This document shows positions 21,700 through 33,690 of a stretch of 64,000 bases of DNA, piece by piece. The stretch lies in the NCBI GenBank assembly GCA_029215795.1, contig JARDYH010000002.1:44376001-44440000 (forward strand), read 5' to 3'. This DNA comes from Anniella stebbinsi. Taxonomy: Eukaryota; Chordata; Lepidosauria; Squamata; Anniellidae. Each line of letters begins with the position of its first letter. The first letter of the stretch is position 1. Below the pieces are notes generated by a model that was given only the letters and a program-made list of their open reading frames with translations, was not told where the DNA came from and did not search any database. A program made the translations under genes and the position numbers.

Positions 21700-22513
21700 A
21701 TCATAGATTCATAGAATCATAGAATAGGAGAGTTGGAAGGGGCCTTTAAGGTCATCGAGTTCAAACCCCTGCTCAATGCAGGAATCTACCTTAAAGCATC
21801 CCTGACAGATGGTTGTCCAGCTGCCTCTTGAATGCCTCTAATGTGGGAGAGCCCACCATCTCCCTAGGTAATTGGTTCCATTCTCGTATTGCTCTAACAG
21901 TCAGGAAGTTTTTCCTGATGTCCAGCCAGAATCTGGCTTCCTGTAACTTGAACCCATTATTCCGTGTCTTGCATTCTGGGTTGATCGAGAAGAGATTCTA
22001 GCCCTCCTCTGTGTGACAACTTTTCAAGTATTTGAAGAGTGCTATCATGTCTCCCCTCAATCTTCTCTTCTCCAGGCTAAACATGCCTAGTTCTTTCAAT
22101 CTCTCCTCATAGGGCTTTGTTTCCAGATCCCTAATCATCCTCGTTGCCCTCTTCTGAACATGCTGCAGATTGTCTGCATCCTTCTTGAAGTGTGGTGCCC
22201 AGAATTGGACGCAATACTCAAGATGGAGCCTAACCAGTGCTGAATAGAGGGGAACCAGTGCCTCGCACAATTTGGAAGCTATACTTCTATTAATGCAGCC
22301 CAAAATAGCATTTGCTTTTTTTGCAGCCACATCACACTGTTGGCTCATATTCAGTTTGTGATGTACAACAACTCCAAGATTCTTCTCGCTTGTCATATTG
22401 ATTAGCCAAGTATCCCCCACCTTGTAACTGTGCATTTGTTTTAAGCCAGCCAATAGACAATGTTGAGATAGAAAATGGACGTAATTGTTATTTGAATTTT
22501 TCACCTTTCCCAT
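21700..22513 (-). mobile_element. CR1 LINE: C-terminal ORF2 and 3' UTR with octamer tail
   Basis: The minus-strand ORF 22513-21998 (171 codons) carries classic CR1 C-terminal ORF2 sequence: SEKNLGVVVHHKLNMSQQC, LYSALVRLHLEYCVQFWAP, VQKRATRMIRDLE and YEERLKELGMFSLEKRRLRG. The 3' terminus on the plus strand is TCATAGATTCATAGAATCAT, i.e. copies of the ATTCTATG-type octamer that ends CR1 elements. EN and the RT catalytic core are missing (5' truncation). Relatively well preserved compared with the CR1 at 7-8.6 kb. Confidence 0.9.
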
Positions 22514-22520
22514 TCCTTGG

Positions 22521-25264
22521 GTCTACAATCTGTAATGATTTTTAAAATGCTTTATATCCTTTGACCTCCCGACAGCCCATTAAAGTGACATCACAACCTT
22601 CACCCACAGTGGTCCCAAACCTGTGTCCTGGGAATGTCAGGCAGAGTCACTGAGAACAGGCTAAAGAAGGAAATTGATCAGCCAGATTTACCAGAAGTTT
22701 CCTGAAACAACAACAACAATAACAACAATGGAAGGTCACATAGTCCCCTATAAATCTCTAGCTCAGTCTTGCTATTTGGTTTGAGTAACAGTTTGATTAA
22801 GCTTGCTGATAATCTTTAGCCCCATTCAGGTGTTCTATAATTGGCAACAGTAAATATGTGCGGAGGGGGAGCATGCTAGCCCTGCCCCTTTCCTTCACCA
22901 CATTCATCACCATCTACACATGGAGAGTGACTTTGTGAAGAAGAGAGCCTTCTGTGTTGTGGTAGCACTCCATGTGATCTGGAACATGCATTTCATCCTC
23001 AAACTAACCTTGAACATCATTTAATGATTTACATCATTTTGAAAGCGCTCATTTACGTCATTTTGGAAGGGGGGCATGTTCTCACCATTCATTAATTCCC
23101 AGAATCTTTCCAGAGGCAAAATGCCAGTGGTATCCTTGTATTGTTACCATTTTCATACAGGTCACATTGACTTCAGCATCTTCTTCACAACAGCCGAAGT
23201 AAGTTATGAATCCACGTCCATTGTAGCCAATCCTTTTGGCATCTCATTAGGTATGATGTTTTCTTTATCCTTATCACCAATCCAGATGCCAAGCTCTTCA
23301 CATGGGCACTCACTGTGCCAGCTCCTCCCAGTGATTCTAAGTCCTCTGTTAGATGTGCTCAGCATTTGCCCCTACCCTGTAGAACCCATCCCATGTTCCT
23401 GGAGGCCCATTCCCCAATGAAAACTTGAGGGAGACAAGAAATCATTTCTGAGTGTGAGTGTGTGTGTGTGGCAGCAATACTCTCTCTGACTCAAATGCCA
23501 GGTGGAATAATTGTACCTGTGGGATTAATTTCACCATACCACTAACAGCCAGGGCAATATGGAACAAAGGAAAGATAACAGGATATAAATAATAAGTACT
23601 AATAAGTACACAATTCTAACCAGCATCTATCTAAATCTATCTATCATCTATCTACTATGCAAGAAGGGGTATCCTGCTTCTCCCTTTTTTTAATTGACTT
23701 ATTGGAAATCCCAATATTTTACTGTCACTTTTTCACTTGACCAAGTCCCAGAATTTTAAATATCTATAAGATACAGATATAGATGTTGAAAGAAGCCCAG
23801 CACTACAGGGGGAAAAAAAAAACTTCTGAAGATTGAGAGATCAGGACAAACATATTAGCTGAGGAATCCAGATAAAGACACCATTTGGTCACATACCTTC
23901 CAAGTTCAATGGGGTTTTTTTTCTTTCAAACTATGATATTGCCCTCCCTAGAGATACTCTGATCCCTTCCACGAGAGTCTCATGGACAACAAAGAGAAAT
24001 AAGAAAAAGGAATATTTTATTCCTGTTACCTGCAATTTATCTATTTTTGAGGAATTTTCTTTATAGACAAGGCGAAAAGTGATGGCAAAGGTTGAAATAT
24101 CCTGTTCAAGATCTCCGATGTAGTTTGATGTATTTTCCAAACTGAATATTTTTCTTTGTAAAATATCAGCAAGAAGTTACAGTCCATTACTTTTCCTATC
24201 TATGTTATGGCGCAAATGGCTATTTTCTGAAGCTCATCCATCCATTGCCCGTGTCAGTAAAAATAACAACAGCAACAACAATAGCAACCCTGTTCATTGT
24301 AAGAATAACATTGCAGAGAATCTTACTTGAAGTTGTCTAACATCTCCATAAATGATTCTTTTTTTAAAACTCAAAGGTCAATTAATCTTCTTTTCTATTG
24401 GGCTCTGAAGAGTGCAAATTATCAATGACTGGTAAATACAGTTTAGGTAGTGTCTCACCACTGCCCCTTTGCATTCAGTGTAGTAGAAGGGGAAAGTATT
24501 TCCCTACCCTCCTTTCATTGCAGTTTAGTCCTGAGGAAAGACTAAAGTAGTTTTAATCTCCCGTTCAATTGCTCATCCCCTTGTCCCTTTAGAAGCTTTA
24601 TGAAAACTTTCATTGCTCCTTGTGGATATCTCTGAACTCATCAGGCAGTATATTTGGAGTTCATGTTTGAATGAATAATAGGACACATGTCATGCTGTTA
24701 CATTCTCATTATGATTGATCAGTCAGGACTGTCCACAGCAATATGGAGGGGCAGTCTAATTCAGTTGAAGTGACTTTCTTTTGGATTCTCAGGAGGAGAA
24801 TTTTTCACAATACGTACAGGACTGTGAGAGGCTGTGCATGGGTGGAAATTGGGCAAGCCTTGCTACTCCACCTGAAAGTAATTGCAGCATTCCTAAAGGA
24901 GCTTGGAGCTGGTTGTCAGATGTAGCTAATAAGCCCATGCCACAAAGGGAAATATATAAAACTGGCCAAGGGCAGATGGACAGAAGGGGGTAGTGGAAGG
25001 AAGAGAAGACAAGGAATCCTTTGTGAAACAATGCAAAAGACAGACAAGTTTTGTTTTGAAAGATTAATTGAACCTAGAACTATAGATGAGAAAAGCGCCA
25101 GCCACCATGATGAGCCAGCTATCTCTTGTTTAAGGTTAAGCTAGAAAATATTTAGCTTCCTCAAAGAGCTGAGAGAGACTAAACTAACTCTGAGAGGCAT
25201 CATCTTTAATAGGTTATCACGAGGACATTGGCACAGGACATTTTTTTCTCTGCCTCAAGGGTCC
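22521..25264. other. Unannotated intergenic sequence
   Basis: About 2.7 kb with no gene or repeat family recognised. Short simple repeats only: CAA-rich near 22707-22730, TG-rich near 23453-23470, ATCT-rich near 23625-23655. ORFs at 23076-23420 and 24743-24993 lack recognisable motifs. Confidence 0.4.
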
Positions 25265-25598
25265 CCTCTACAAGAATTCGGTTTGGCGCCTGGTTGTCCG
25301 ATTATGCGCATCTTCTCACAATCGTGTTTACGCCTAAATCCTGTAAACGACATGCGGTGAAGCGCATAACCGGCAGTATGAAACGCACTTTAAAGTGGCT
25401 AAAATGTGGAGAATCGCTTGTTTACATGGTCAAAATGCGCTTTAACGGTCGCGGAAAATTAAAACTCGCTATTTAACGCGCATTTCATAATGCGCATAAT
25501 CGGACAGATAAAGCGCCTCAACCCCCAATTTGTGCTCCGCTCTTGTAGAGGTAATTTTTAATGCGACTTGAAAGAGCTTTAAATCGCTCTTGTAGAGG
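25265..25598. mobile_element. CpG-rich inverted-repeat element, CCTCTACAAG ends
   Basis: The segment is bounded by CCTCTACAAG and its reverse complement CTTGTAGAGG. A second inner pair is TTGTCCGATTATGCGCAT (about 25293-25310) and ATGCGCATAATCGGAC (about 25490-25505). I count about 25 CpG in ~335 bp although overall GC is modest, whereas the surrounding DNA is nearly CpG-free. An internal CTTGTAGAGG also occurs near 25543-25552. No clear TSD was found. The family is unknown to me; a non-autonomous DNA transposon is the best reading. Confidence 0.65.
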
Positions 25599-25649
25599 CA
25601 TCCAAGGAGAACAGCAAATGCCTCCCATTTTTCACTGGATGATCAGGAC

Positions 25650-25765
25650 CGGTCATTATCTCTCAGCCTAACCTATCTCACAGAATTGTTGTGAGGGTAA
25701 AAACAGGGAGAACTATAATTCCTGGAGGAAAGACAAAACATAAATATAATAAAATTAAGTCAATA
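25650..25765 (+). mobile_element. 3' part of a MIR/CORE-like SINE
   Basis: TCTCAGCCTAACCTATCTCA and TTGTTGTGAGGGTAAAA match the 3' half of the SINE family seen reversed at 42130-42305 and 60155-60394; the tRNA-like head is absent. Confidence 0.65.
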
Positions 25766-26196
25766 ACTCTATACTAGAAAAACACAACTGTCTTACAATA
25801 TGGTCGTAATATGTTTCCCTCGCATGTAAAATTGTAATTTGTGCACTGTGTTACAGGTACATGCATGTGCAGAAGAGTCAAGATGCATCCATTACCAAAT
25901 TTATCTTACAGAGGCTCTGTGGAGAGAACCTGAAGACTGACAGCAACTATAGCCCACTTTATCATGTGCATGGAGTATTATGGGGATTTTCAGCTTTATA
26001 TACAGTACATTTTAATAAACAGTGAGGTCAGGAGGAAATTAAATTCAAAAAGTATTTAATGAAGACTATGAAGGAGAGTATCTATCTTTTCATTAAATAC
26101 TTCATACACATCCCACAACTGCACTTCCCTAAAAACAACAACACTTCAAACAGACAAACCCACTACTAGCAGATTAGAACAATTCTGGACTATACT
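25766..26196. other. Unannotated sequence with a small hairpin
   Basis: AAGTATTTAATGAAG (about 26050) and CATTAAATACTTCAT (about 26092-26106) form an inverted pair. Nothing else recognised. Confidence 0.45.
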
Positions 26197-26873
26197 TAGG
26201 GTGACCAGCTCGCTCGGGTTTCCCGGTCCTAACCGGGAAACCAGGGGCGATCTGGGCCAACCGGGGGGAGGCAGGGGCAAACTGGGGCTGCGGGGGGTCA
26301 CGCGGCAACGGTGGCGAGCGGCGGTAGACCCAGTAGGTCCGGGCTGGGTTTTGGGGGGGATGGGTGGCTTGGTGGTGGGGTTTCCGGTGGACCTACCGGG
26401 CCCTCTGCCACCGCCGGGCTCATGCCACCGCCGCTGGGCTTGTGCCGCCACCGCCGGGCTCGCGCCGCCACCGGCAGTGCTGCAGGGCTCGTGCGAGGAA
26501 GAGGGCTGATTCCGGAAATGATGAAATCGGCCCTCTCCCGCCTCTTCTGTGTGGCCTCTGGCCTCCTCAGGGTTTGTTGCGATGGCGACGAGCCCCGAGG
26601 AGCCCGGATGCCTGCGCGGAAGAGGCAGGAGAGGCCGAATACATCACTTCCAGAATCGGCCCTCTTCCTCGCAGCCTCTGGCAGGAGCCCTACAGTGCCG
26701 CCAGTGGCGGCGTGAGCCTGGCGGCAGCGGTAGCAGCAGCGGTGGAGGCAGAGGGCCCGGTAGGTGTGAGCTGGGTTTTTTGGGGGGTGAGTGGCTTGTT
26801 GGGGGGGGGGTTGTTTTGGGTGTGGGGGGCGGGGGGAGACCGGGATTTTGGTGTCCGAAATCTAGTCACCCTA
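26197..26873. mobile_element. 677-bp GC-rich non-autonomous hAT element, perfect TSD
   Basis: Bounded by TAGGGTGACCAG and (reverse complement of the right end) TAGGGTGACTAG, and flanked on both sides by ACTATACT (26189-26196 and 26874-26881), a perfect 8-bp TSD. The interior is G/C-rich with GCCGCCACCG-type words and a terminal hairpin GGTTTCCCGGT/ACCGGGAAACC (26217-26242). Several overlapping ORFs of 100-186 codons occur in all frames; this is expected of stop-poor GC-rich DNA, and none shows a transposase motif. Confidence 0.85.
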
Positions 26874-27024
26874 ACTATACTTCAGTCGTATTGTGAAGGT
26901 TTGAGCACTACAGAGGCAAGGTAATAAGAGGCCTGGGTTTTTCTATTTCAATTCCGGAGTTAAGTTTCATTTCTTCAAGACTAAAACAATAATTTCTTGG
27001 GGGAAGAGGGGAGAGAGAAAGGGA

Positions 27025-27058
<34 letters not shown>

Positions 27059-27575
27059 CGATAGAAAAGGGGGCTAGGAAGACCACAGCATGAAGAAGGA
27101 GCAGGAAGAAGAAGCCTAGAAAAGTCTAAATGCAGCTGGGGTAAAGGGACTTGTGATTTTGCATCTTTTATTTTCTCTTCATGCCTTTTGTATCACTTGG
27201 CTCTGTTGAGTAAATACAAATAAAGGAAAGTTGCTTGTTTTTCTATTCCATTAAACTGTTTTGTTAAATTACAATCACCCCATGTCTACAGCCTAAGCCC
27301 CACATTATTAGGAAGGGGAAGGTAAAGGTACATAGGTGGGAATCTTAAGGAGGCAAGAGATTCTTCAAAAGTTGCTCAGGGAGGTCCAGGTCATAGGTGG
27401 AAGCCTGACACTATCATACACTAATCTCTCTCTCAGCAATAGGGTATAACAGCAAGAGGGTATAACAACCATGGACTACTTTACAGTGCTGACATACCCT
27501 ATAGTCAGCCACGTTCCCCTGAACCCCACTAATACAATAAAGTATACTGACAGTCTTTATTTATAAGACCTCAGC
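26874..27575. repeat. Unannotated sequence with a GA microsatellite
   Basis: A purine-rich block with (GA)n at about 27029-27058. No gene recognised. Confidence 0.7.
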
Positions 27576-28207
27576 TAGGGAAAAAAAAATAAACTCCTGT
27601 CATTCTTGCTACCTAGGCTGACCATATGAAAAGGAGGTCAGGGCTCATGTAACTTTAACAGTTGTAGAGAAAAGGGAATTTCAGCCGGCGTCATTTGTAT
27701 GCAATTAGTTCCTGGTGAAATTCTCTCTTCATCACAACAGTTAAAGGTGCAGGGCCCCTGCTTTCTTTTGTATATGGTCACTCTAGTATAGTGCCTGCAA
27801 CTTTAACTGTTGAGATGAAGAGAGAATTTCACCAGAAACTAATTGCATACAAATGACACTGGCTGAAATTCCCTTTTCTCTACAACAGTTAAAGTTACAT
27901 GAGGCCTGTCCTCCTTTTCATATGGTCAGCCTATTGCTACTGTAGAAAAGGGATTTTCAGCAGCTGTCATTTGTATGCAGGCAGCACCTGGTTAACTTCC
28001 CTCTTCATCAGAACAGTTAAAGCTGCAGGAGCTTGGCCCTCTTGACCAGATGCAAAAGAGGGCATGGCTCTTGCAGCTTTAACAATTGTGATGGAGAGAA
28101 TTTCACTAGGTGCTGCATATATACAAATGACACCTGCTGAAATTCCCTTTCCTTTGCAACTGTTAAAGATACAGGAGCCCTGTCCTCCTTTTCATATGGT
28201 CACCCTA
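27576..28207 (-). mobile_element. Old palindromic hAT-type MITE (copy 4) split by a younger copy
   Basis: From 27942 to 28207 the sequence follows the family consensus with many changes (AAAAGGGATTTTCAGC, ATTTCACTAGGTGCTGC, AACTGTTAAAGATACAGGAG) and ends CATATGGTCACCCTA. To the left of the younger copy, TAGGGAAAAAAAAATAAACT and CTCCTGTCATTCTTGCTAC can be aligned with the missing left end after a short deletion. Orientation follows the central loop and is tentative. Confidence 0.6.
27614..27933 (-). mobile_element. Palindromic hAT-type MITE, copy 3
   Basis: 320 bp, starting TAGGCTGACCATATG and ending with the reverse complement. Flanked by TTGCTACC and TTGCTACT, a TSD with one mismatch. The central loop is in the opposite orientation to copies 1, 2, 6 and 7, so this copy is inserted on the other strand. 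Confidence 0.88.
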
Positions 28208-30162
28208 CACTACTGCCCAATTACAGCTATACTAAAATTTTCCAGTTTTTTCCCCTTCTGTGGATGGTAATCGCTATTCTACAAAAATAAGACCAAAAAA
28301 TAAGGGGGGTGGGGGCAAAATGAACCAGGAAGTTCCTTCTGCAGACAAGTCTTCACACTATACTCATGTCTATAGTCAAATATTGATCAGCTGCAACTTC
28401 AGTCATTGGCTAAATACACTGAAAGGCGGTAGCAAGCTGGTTTTGTGAAAATGATGGTACAAAACTAATATCTATTTCTCACAAAATGTTTGGAATGTGC
28501 CTACGTGTTCTGCCTCATATCTTGGGTTCTACAAGAGCTAAAGACTTGCTCTTTTTTATTTCAAAGCTGGGAATCTGGGTTAGCTAGTGGGCCCCTTGGC
28601 ATGTTGAGCCAGGAGCTCTAACCCCACCCCCCAGCCCTAAGGTTAATCCAGCTATGTCTGTAGCCATGTGGTGTGCTTATTCACCAGTGGATCTACTGGC
28701 GAGGGAGGGTTCATCCTGCTGTTTCAATTGGAAAGCTGTAGCCCATCCCAGCTAGAAGATCTGCTCCCAAATAAAAGGCCGAATCTGCTATCTAAGAATG
28801 CCCTTAGCCTGCGGTTTCAAGCAGCACCAATTCAGCCTGCGATTGATTGAATGCCCCCCATCCCCACCCAAGCACTTCTCCTGAAAGTAGAGTATCGAGA
28901 GATTTGAATGAATTATCTCCAAGGCCTGACAATAAGAGCATCTTATTGAGCAGCTGATATTAAGTGTTGTGGCAGAGACAAGGTCAATGTCAGTCTTTCT
29001 GACAGCATGTACAATTTTAGTGCCTGTCACTAACACTGCTGAAGCACAGCACGTCTCTCTGGCTTTAATTTACATTTGCACTATTATGGCTTCCAGTAGG
29101 TTTCTTTGGGTTAGACTTAGCCTGGGGATGATAAGAGCAGAGTTGACAGCTATAAGAAAGAAAGGCCATATACTCTTCATCAGCCTCTCTGAGGGTTATT
29201 ATTAAAGCTGTACAATCACTTAATACAAGATTTGGGAGCAAAATTACTCCTAGTTTTAGAAGATATCATTTTACATGTTATAAAACACAAAGATATTTGT
29301 GCAAAAAAGTGCTACCCTGGCTAGGGTTGATGAGAGTCATTGGCCAAAACATCAGTAGGGCTACAAGTATTCACAGCTGATTTATAACATAGCCACCACT
29401 TTATGGACTGCATAGTTAAACTATGATTTAGACAGACTTCATGTGGAGAATGTTTAATCTCAGAGTCCTTCCAAAGCTGTAACAGACAACTATTCCTGTC
29501 TGTGAGGCATCGCTCTATTTCTCAGCCAGACTAATCTTTTGACTTGCTATGAAATCTACAAACACTCTTTTCCTAATTTTCGTCCCAGGATTTCCTTAAG
29601 ATCTGAAATTTAAAAACAATAATAACCTATATTACAGGAGTCACCAAATCTCGTCTACTGGTTCAGGTATCAACAACCAATTCTACTATGAGAAAAATTG
29701 AGGGGATGACTATTTTTTCAGTAAGCAGTTATTTCATAATTGAGTTATTATTAGTGTTGTTGTTGTTATTATTATTATTATTTTCAAATAAGCTGGATTG
29801 CTTTCATCTGCATACCACTGCCCTATGAAACTTTTGTCAAACTGTAAAGACTTGCTTTCATTTATTAGAAGTCATCAAACTCCTATTTTGCATTTTATCC
29901 TCTTTACCTTCCTAGTCACTATGGGTAAATTATGATGTGCACGTAAGCAGCAAGTATATGCTAAAGGCCTCTGCACAGATAGTGCAAAATAATTTTCATT
30001 GGACTGAAAGGATTCATCAGAAACTTCAGCACAGCCTTACTGTATGATACTGAACACCCATAAAATGAAATACCCACATAAAAGTGTCCAGTTCCAGAGA
30101 CCTTAGAATTATGATATGGAAACTTCATCTAGTATTCCAGCCTAAACCAGGATAGTTGAAAG
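28208..30162. other. Unannotated intergenic sequence
   Basis: No gene or transposon recognised. A mixed TTG/TTA microsatellite lies at about 29756-29782. The part around 28860-29200 is repeat-free and might be conserved non-coding DNA, which needs an alignment to decide. Confidence 0.35.
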
Positions 30163-30505
30163 TAGGGATGAATGAATCTGTCAATTTTGGTTTCCCCTAG
30201 TGACTCATTTTTGTTCAGTCCTTAGTTTGGCTTATCCTAAACTTTGAGATTTTTTCCCCCCAATCTTGAATTCAGTACATCCTGAACTTTGAGAATGTTT
30301 TCAATAGAATGTTCACATGGAAATTCATACACATTTTTGTGAGTATTTCTCCAAATGCGCACATTTTGTGTGCAATTTTGTCTACTGTACACAATTTTTG
30401 CAAGAATATTTCCTAATATAATCCATTTTGATGCATTTTTGTATGCATATTTTCTACTGGACAACTTCACTGCAAAATTCAAGAAATGCAAATTTTGATG
30501 GATAA
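30163..30505 (+). mobile_element. Possible element with TAGGGATGAATGAATC start
   Basis: Starts TAGGGATGAATGAATC, then runs into TTTTGTG/GCACATTTT/GCAATTTTG-rich degenerate repeats like those at 13690-13910. No matching right end was identified. Confidence 0.4.
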
Positions 30506-30510
30506 TTAAG

Positions 30511-30600
30511 AGCATCATCAGATGAGAGTTTTATAGCACGCTCGTTACTGGGCACTCATGGATTTTTGCGGGTCCCCGATACGACGTCATCTGCTTCCTA
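30511..30600 (+). mobile_element. CpG-containing MITE end fragment (CATCAGATGAGAG)
   Basis: CATCATCAGATGAGAGTTTT followed by CACGCTCGTTACTGGGCACT and ACGACGTCAT has the look of one end of a CpG-rich palindromic element. The partner end is not seen; the LTR-like block that follows directly may have disrupted it. Confidence 0.4.
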
Positions 30601-30601
30601 C

Positions 30602-31713
30602 TGTCATGATGCAAGCCCACCCTAGGCTTCTGCTCACAAACTTTAGGCAAACTGACACACTCTAAAATGGTGAGACCTCTTTTATTGTGAAATCACATGG
30701 AATTCAAGCATAACGGTTTCATTTCTGCATACACACACTTGAAGCTGAAGACAGACTAGATAGTTTTCAGATACAATGGCTCAATGCGAACAGCAATTAC
30801 TCAGGGGTAGACATTTAGAGTTCGCCCCTGTCTTGTGCGAAAAAGTCAGCAGCGGCCACACACACTGACTCATCAGGAACATGAGCAAAACTCAAAGGAG
30901 AAACCCCAGCACAGAAGTGCATGAAGTCTGACAGTACACAGATCTATCTTGTACCAAACTAGATTCAGCCTGCCAGGAACACTGAGCTGATCACGTAAGC
31001 AAGATGTCAGGGGACGAACCTCTTTGACCTAGGAAACCTCCCTTGCTCGTAACTTTGGCTCTGAGGAAGGCTCTCTTGCAGGTCACACACACAATTCCAG
31101 AACAGCAACGATCAGCCTTGGAAACTTCTCTGTGCCCGTACTTTGGCTCCATGCAGGGAAAGCAGGCTATAGAACACGAATCTAGAACAGAATCTGAAAG
31201 TCCAAATCTATGAAAAGCCTCAGAGCACTTTTCATGGCATAGTTCTTAGAAATTCCAAGTCCAAATAGCAACAGAACATGTTCAGAGTGCATCCAACATC
31301 TCCAAACAAGATAGAATCCCAAACACGAGTAGTTTCATGGCAAGCGTAGAACAGTCAAACAGATGAATTCCTAGCAAAGGGCCTCCCCTTTGCTCGTTCC
31401 ACTATATAGGGTGGAGGCTGGCTAATTCCAAGCTACTTTGACAGACAGGGCTTCAGGCCTGTAATCCAAACTCATGTGCCAACAGGGCGGCACATTTCAA
31501 CCTCTTCTAGATGATGACACTATGTGAGAGACAGCTTGCAAGATAGCCCCCCACCTTTTCTAAACAAACATTCGTTCTCAAGGAACCTCAAGGCCTCGGC
31601 TAGCAGCCACAGATAAGCACAGAGCAGAGACAGACTTTCTCATAACAATTGCCAAGCTTTCAACTCACAATTCACTAGGTCAGCCTAGTGAATTGTTCAT
31701 GAAGCACCTGACA
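30602..31713 (-). mobile_element. LTR-like block, possibly a solo LTR
   Basis: On the minus strand the block starts TGTCAGGTGC (at 31713) and ends CATGACA (30602), giving TG...CA ends with a short TGTCA/TGACA inverted repeat. A TATA-like box CCTATATAG (about 31401-31410) lies upstream of an AATAAA signal (30681-30686) about 720 bp away. That is the order expected in an LTR, although the distance is long. No second LTR or internal retroviral-type gene is present. Flanks do not give an unambiguous short TSD (TCTGC occurs near both ends), so the boundaries are uncertain and the call is inference. Confidence 0.45.
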
Positions 31714-31720
31714 TCCGACA

Positions 31721-33596
31721 TCTGCATGCCTCCTGCTGGTTTCCTGCTCCTTCTGCTGTATTATCTCACCCATTTGCAAATGAATTAGTTGGACTTTAAA
31801 ACAAGACAAAAATGTCCTTAAACACTCAGCTTCAATAGGCTGACCATGAATATTCTCATTTAATAACTAGGTATGGGAATGAAGGCTGAGTGGCAGTGAC
31901 TCACTTGGTCAACATCACATTATGATGCCTTGGTTAATTTAAACTGTCACTCTGGTGTCCATAATCCAGTAATGTACCCACTGACCGTGGCTGTCTAAAA
32001 TCATTTAAAGAAGGTTAACGTAATCAGAAAATGACTTAGAGCTCCATCACACCAGCAATTTATTGCACTCTCGCCATGCCTGGTATGTGGTTTTGCAGTG
32101 TGGTACTCACATGACATCGTCCCTGTCCTGCACTCATCTCACCTCTTCCCCTCCCTTTTCCATCTTATTTTGGAATGGGGAAAGTCCAGTTTTTTCCTTC
32201 TGTGCACAATAGAGCCTCTCCTCCCTCCTGTGTATTACTGTCTTTGTGCTATATCAGACCATCCCATTTTTTGTTGGGGGCATGTGTGTCGAAGAGCTGT
32301 CTTGCTGACAAAAGAGGAGGGTGGGGTGGTTCTCCACTCAACTGCTCTGCTCAACCGTGAAGGGGCAGGGAGAGAGGGGGCCCAACACCTCACAGAGAAG
32401 GTGAGCATGCCCAGGACTTGGTCCCATTCAACTCTATGCTTCTTACTCCTGAGTAGGCATGTCTAGGTTTCCTGACCAGAACAATGTTGGCTTCCCCTTG
32501 CCATGCCAACATTGACCACAAACTTCTCCAAAAACTAATTGTAATACTTTCTGTTCACTTATATTATTTAATATGATATTAGGGGAAAGCATAGTGTGTT
32601 ATTTTACTGTGATTGTGCAGTTTCAGGCTGCTGTACTATTATATTTGCACAGAAATAAATTAAAAAGTAAAATATTAACTGCAGGGGGAAGGAGAACCTA
32701 GGGGGCGGGGCAGAAGATTTTGCTGGCATAGTAGTGATACAGGTGGAAAGATACATGAGCTGAAATAGAGCAAAAATGCACAGACATGAAAGTGCCCAGT
32801 GCTCGACTCACTGAGAAAATGGAGAGGGAAACCACGGATGCAAACCGGGGGAGGGGGGGAGTAGGTGTGAGGGAGCCCTTAGACATCAATCCAACGCACA
32901 CTTACTTAGGAGAGTAGAATTGTACTTTTAACTGATAAGAGAAGATGCAGGTCTTTTCTTGCTGTTTGCTTTCTGTCTGCTATAAATAGTCTTGTTAGCA
33001 TTATAAATGAAACTGCTCAAATTCATCTCTAATATGGGTGGAAAAACTGTTAAACCATGTATTGATTTTTCCCCACTCTCTTCATCAGACCCAGTTCCAG
33101 ACTTTTAAAATGTCAAATGTCAGAACAAAGTGTGAATACAAATCAAAATTCAGTTAATGTGTGCTCTGTATTTTAAATGACCCACAAATTATGTATTCCT
33201 TATCTTCAGCTACACCCCTGACCAAATTGCATATTCATTCAGCTGAAAACTGGGAACAATTTGTACTTCTCTTTCATGGCATGCCCTTGGCAATGATGTG
33301 ACCAGTACATTCCCTTGGCAGAGTAAAGGTTGAAGGAGAAAGGTGCCACGTGAATCAGGCAAAATTTCTTTCAGAATAAGGCAAATTCATCTAGCATGCA
33401 TAGGGAACGTATGTTGGTTTCTTCTCAAACTGAGAATTCTACACAATTTTGTTTGGCATTACCTTGTGAGGGAAAAGCAGCTTGGAAAGTGATCTGGACT
33501 GAACATGTAGTGGGAGTGGAAAGATTAAGCATCTTTTTCTTCCCCTCCTTGTCTTCTACCTTCCAAACTATCTCCATCCAAAGTGGCTTTTTTTCC
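31721..33596. other. Unannotated intergenic sequence with MITE scraps
   Basis: Short pieces resembling the CAATCCTAT / ACTCCTGAGTAGGCATGT palindromic family occur at about 32418-32465 and 32887-32925. No gene recognised. Confidence 0.35.
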
Positions 33597-33690
33597 CCAT
33601 TAATTCATTTATTACATTTCTATTCCGGCCAACAACCAAAGCTATCTGAGGGATTTATAAAGATTAAAACCTTAAAAATACAGTACAGTA
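33597..33690 (-). mobile_element. LINE 3'-tail fragment
   Basis: ATTCATTTATTACATTTCTA, then AACCAAAGCTATCTGAGGGA and an A-rich end parallel the L2 3' tail layout (TATTTATTTCATTTATATACC then GAAGCTCTCTGGGCAG). Confidence 0.5.

Noticed and set aside
24743..24993. Two overlapping short ORFs that might be an exon
   Set aside because: No family resemblance recognised and no convincing flanking splice sites; both frames are equally open.
26146..26924. Overlapping ORFs of 100-186 codons on both strands
   Set aside because: They lie within or across the ends of a GC-rich non-autonomous hAT element with an 8-bp TSD; stop-poor composition explains them and no transposase motif is visible.
31675..31700. 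Perfect 12-bp inverted repeat AATTCACTAGG/CCTAGTGAATT as an operator-like site
   Set aside because: It lies inside the LTR-like block; no basis to assign a protein-binding role.
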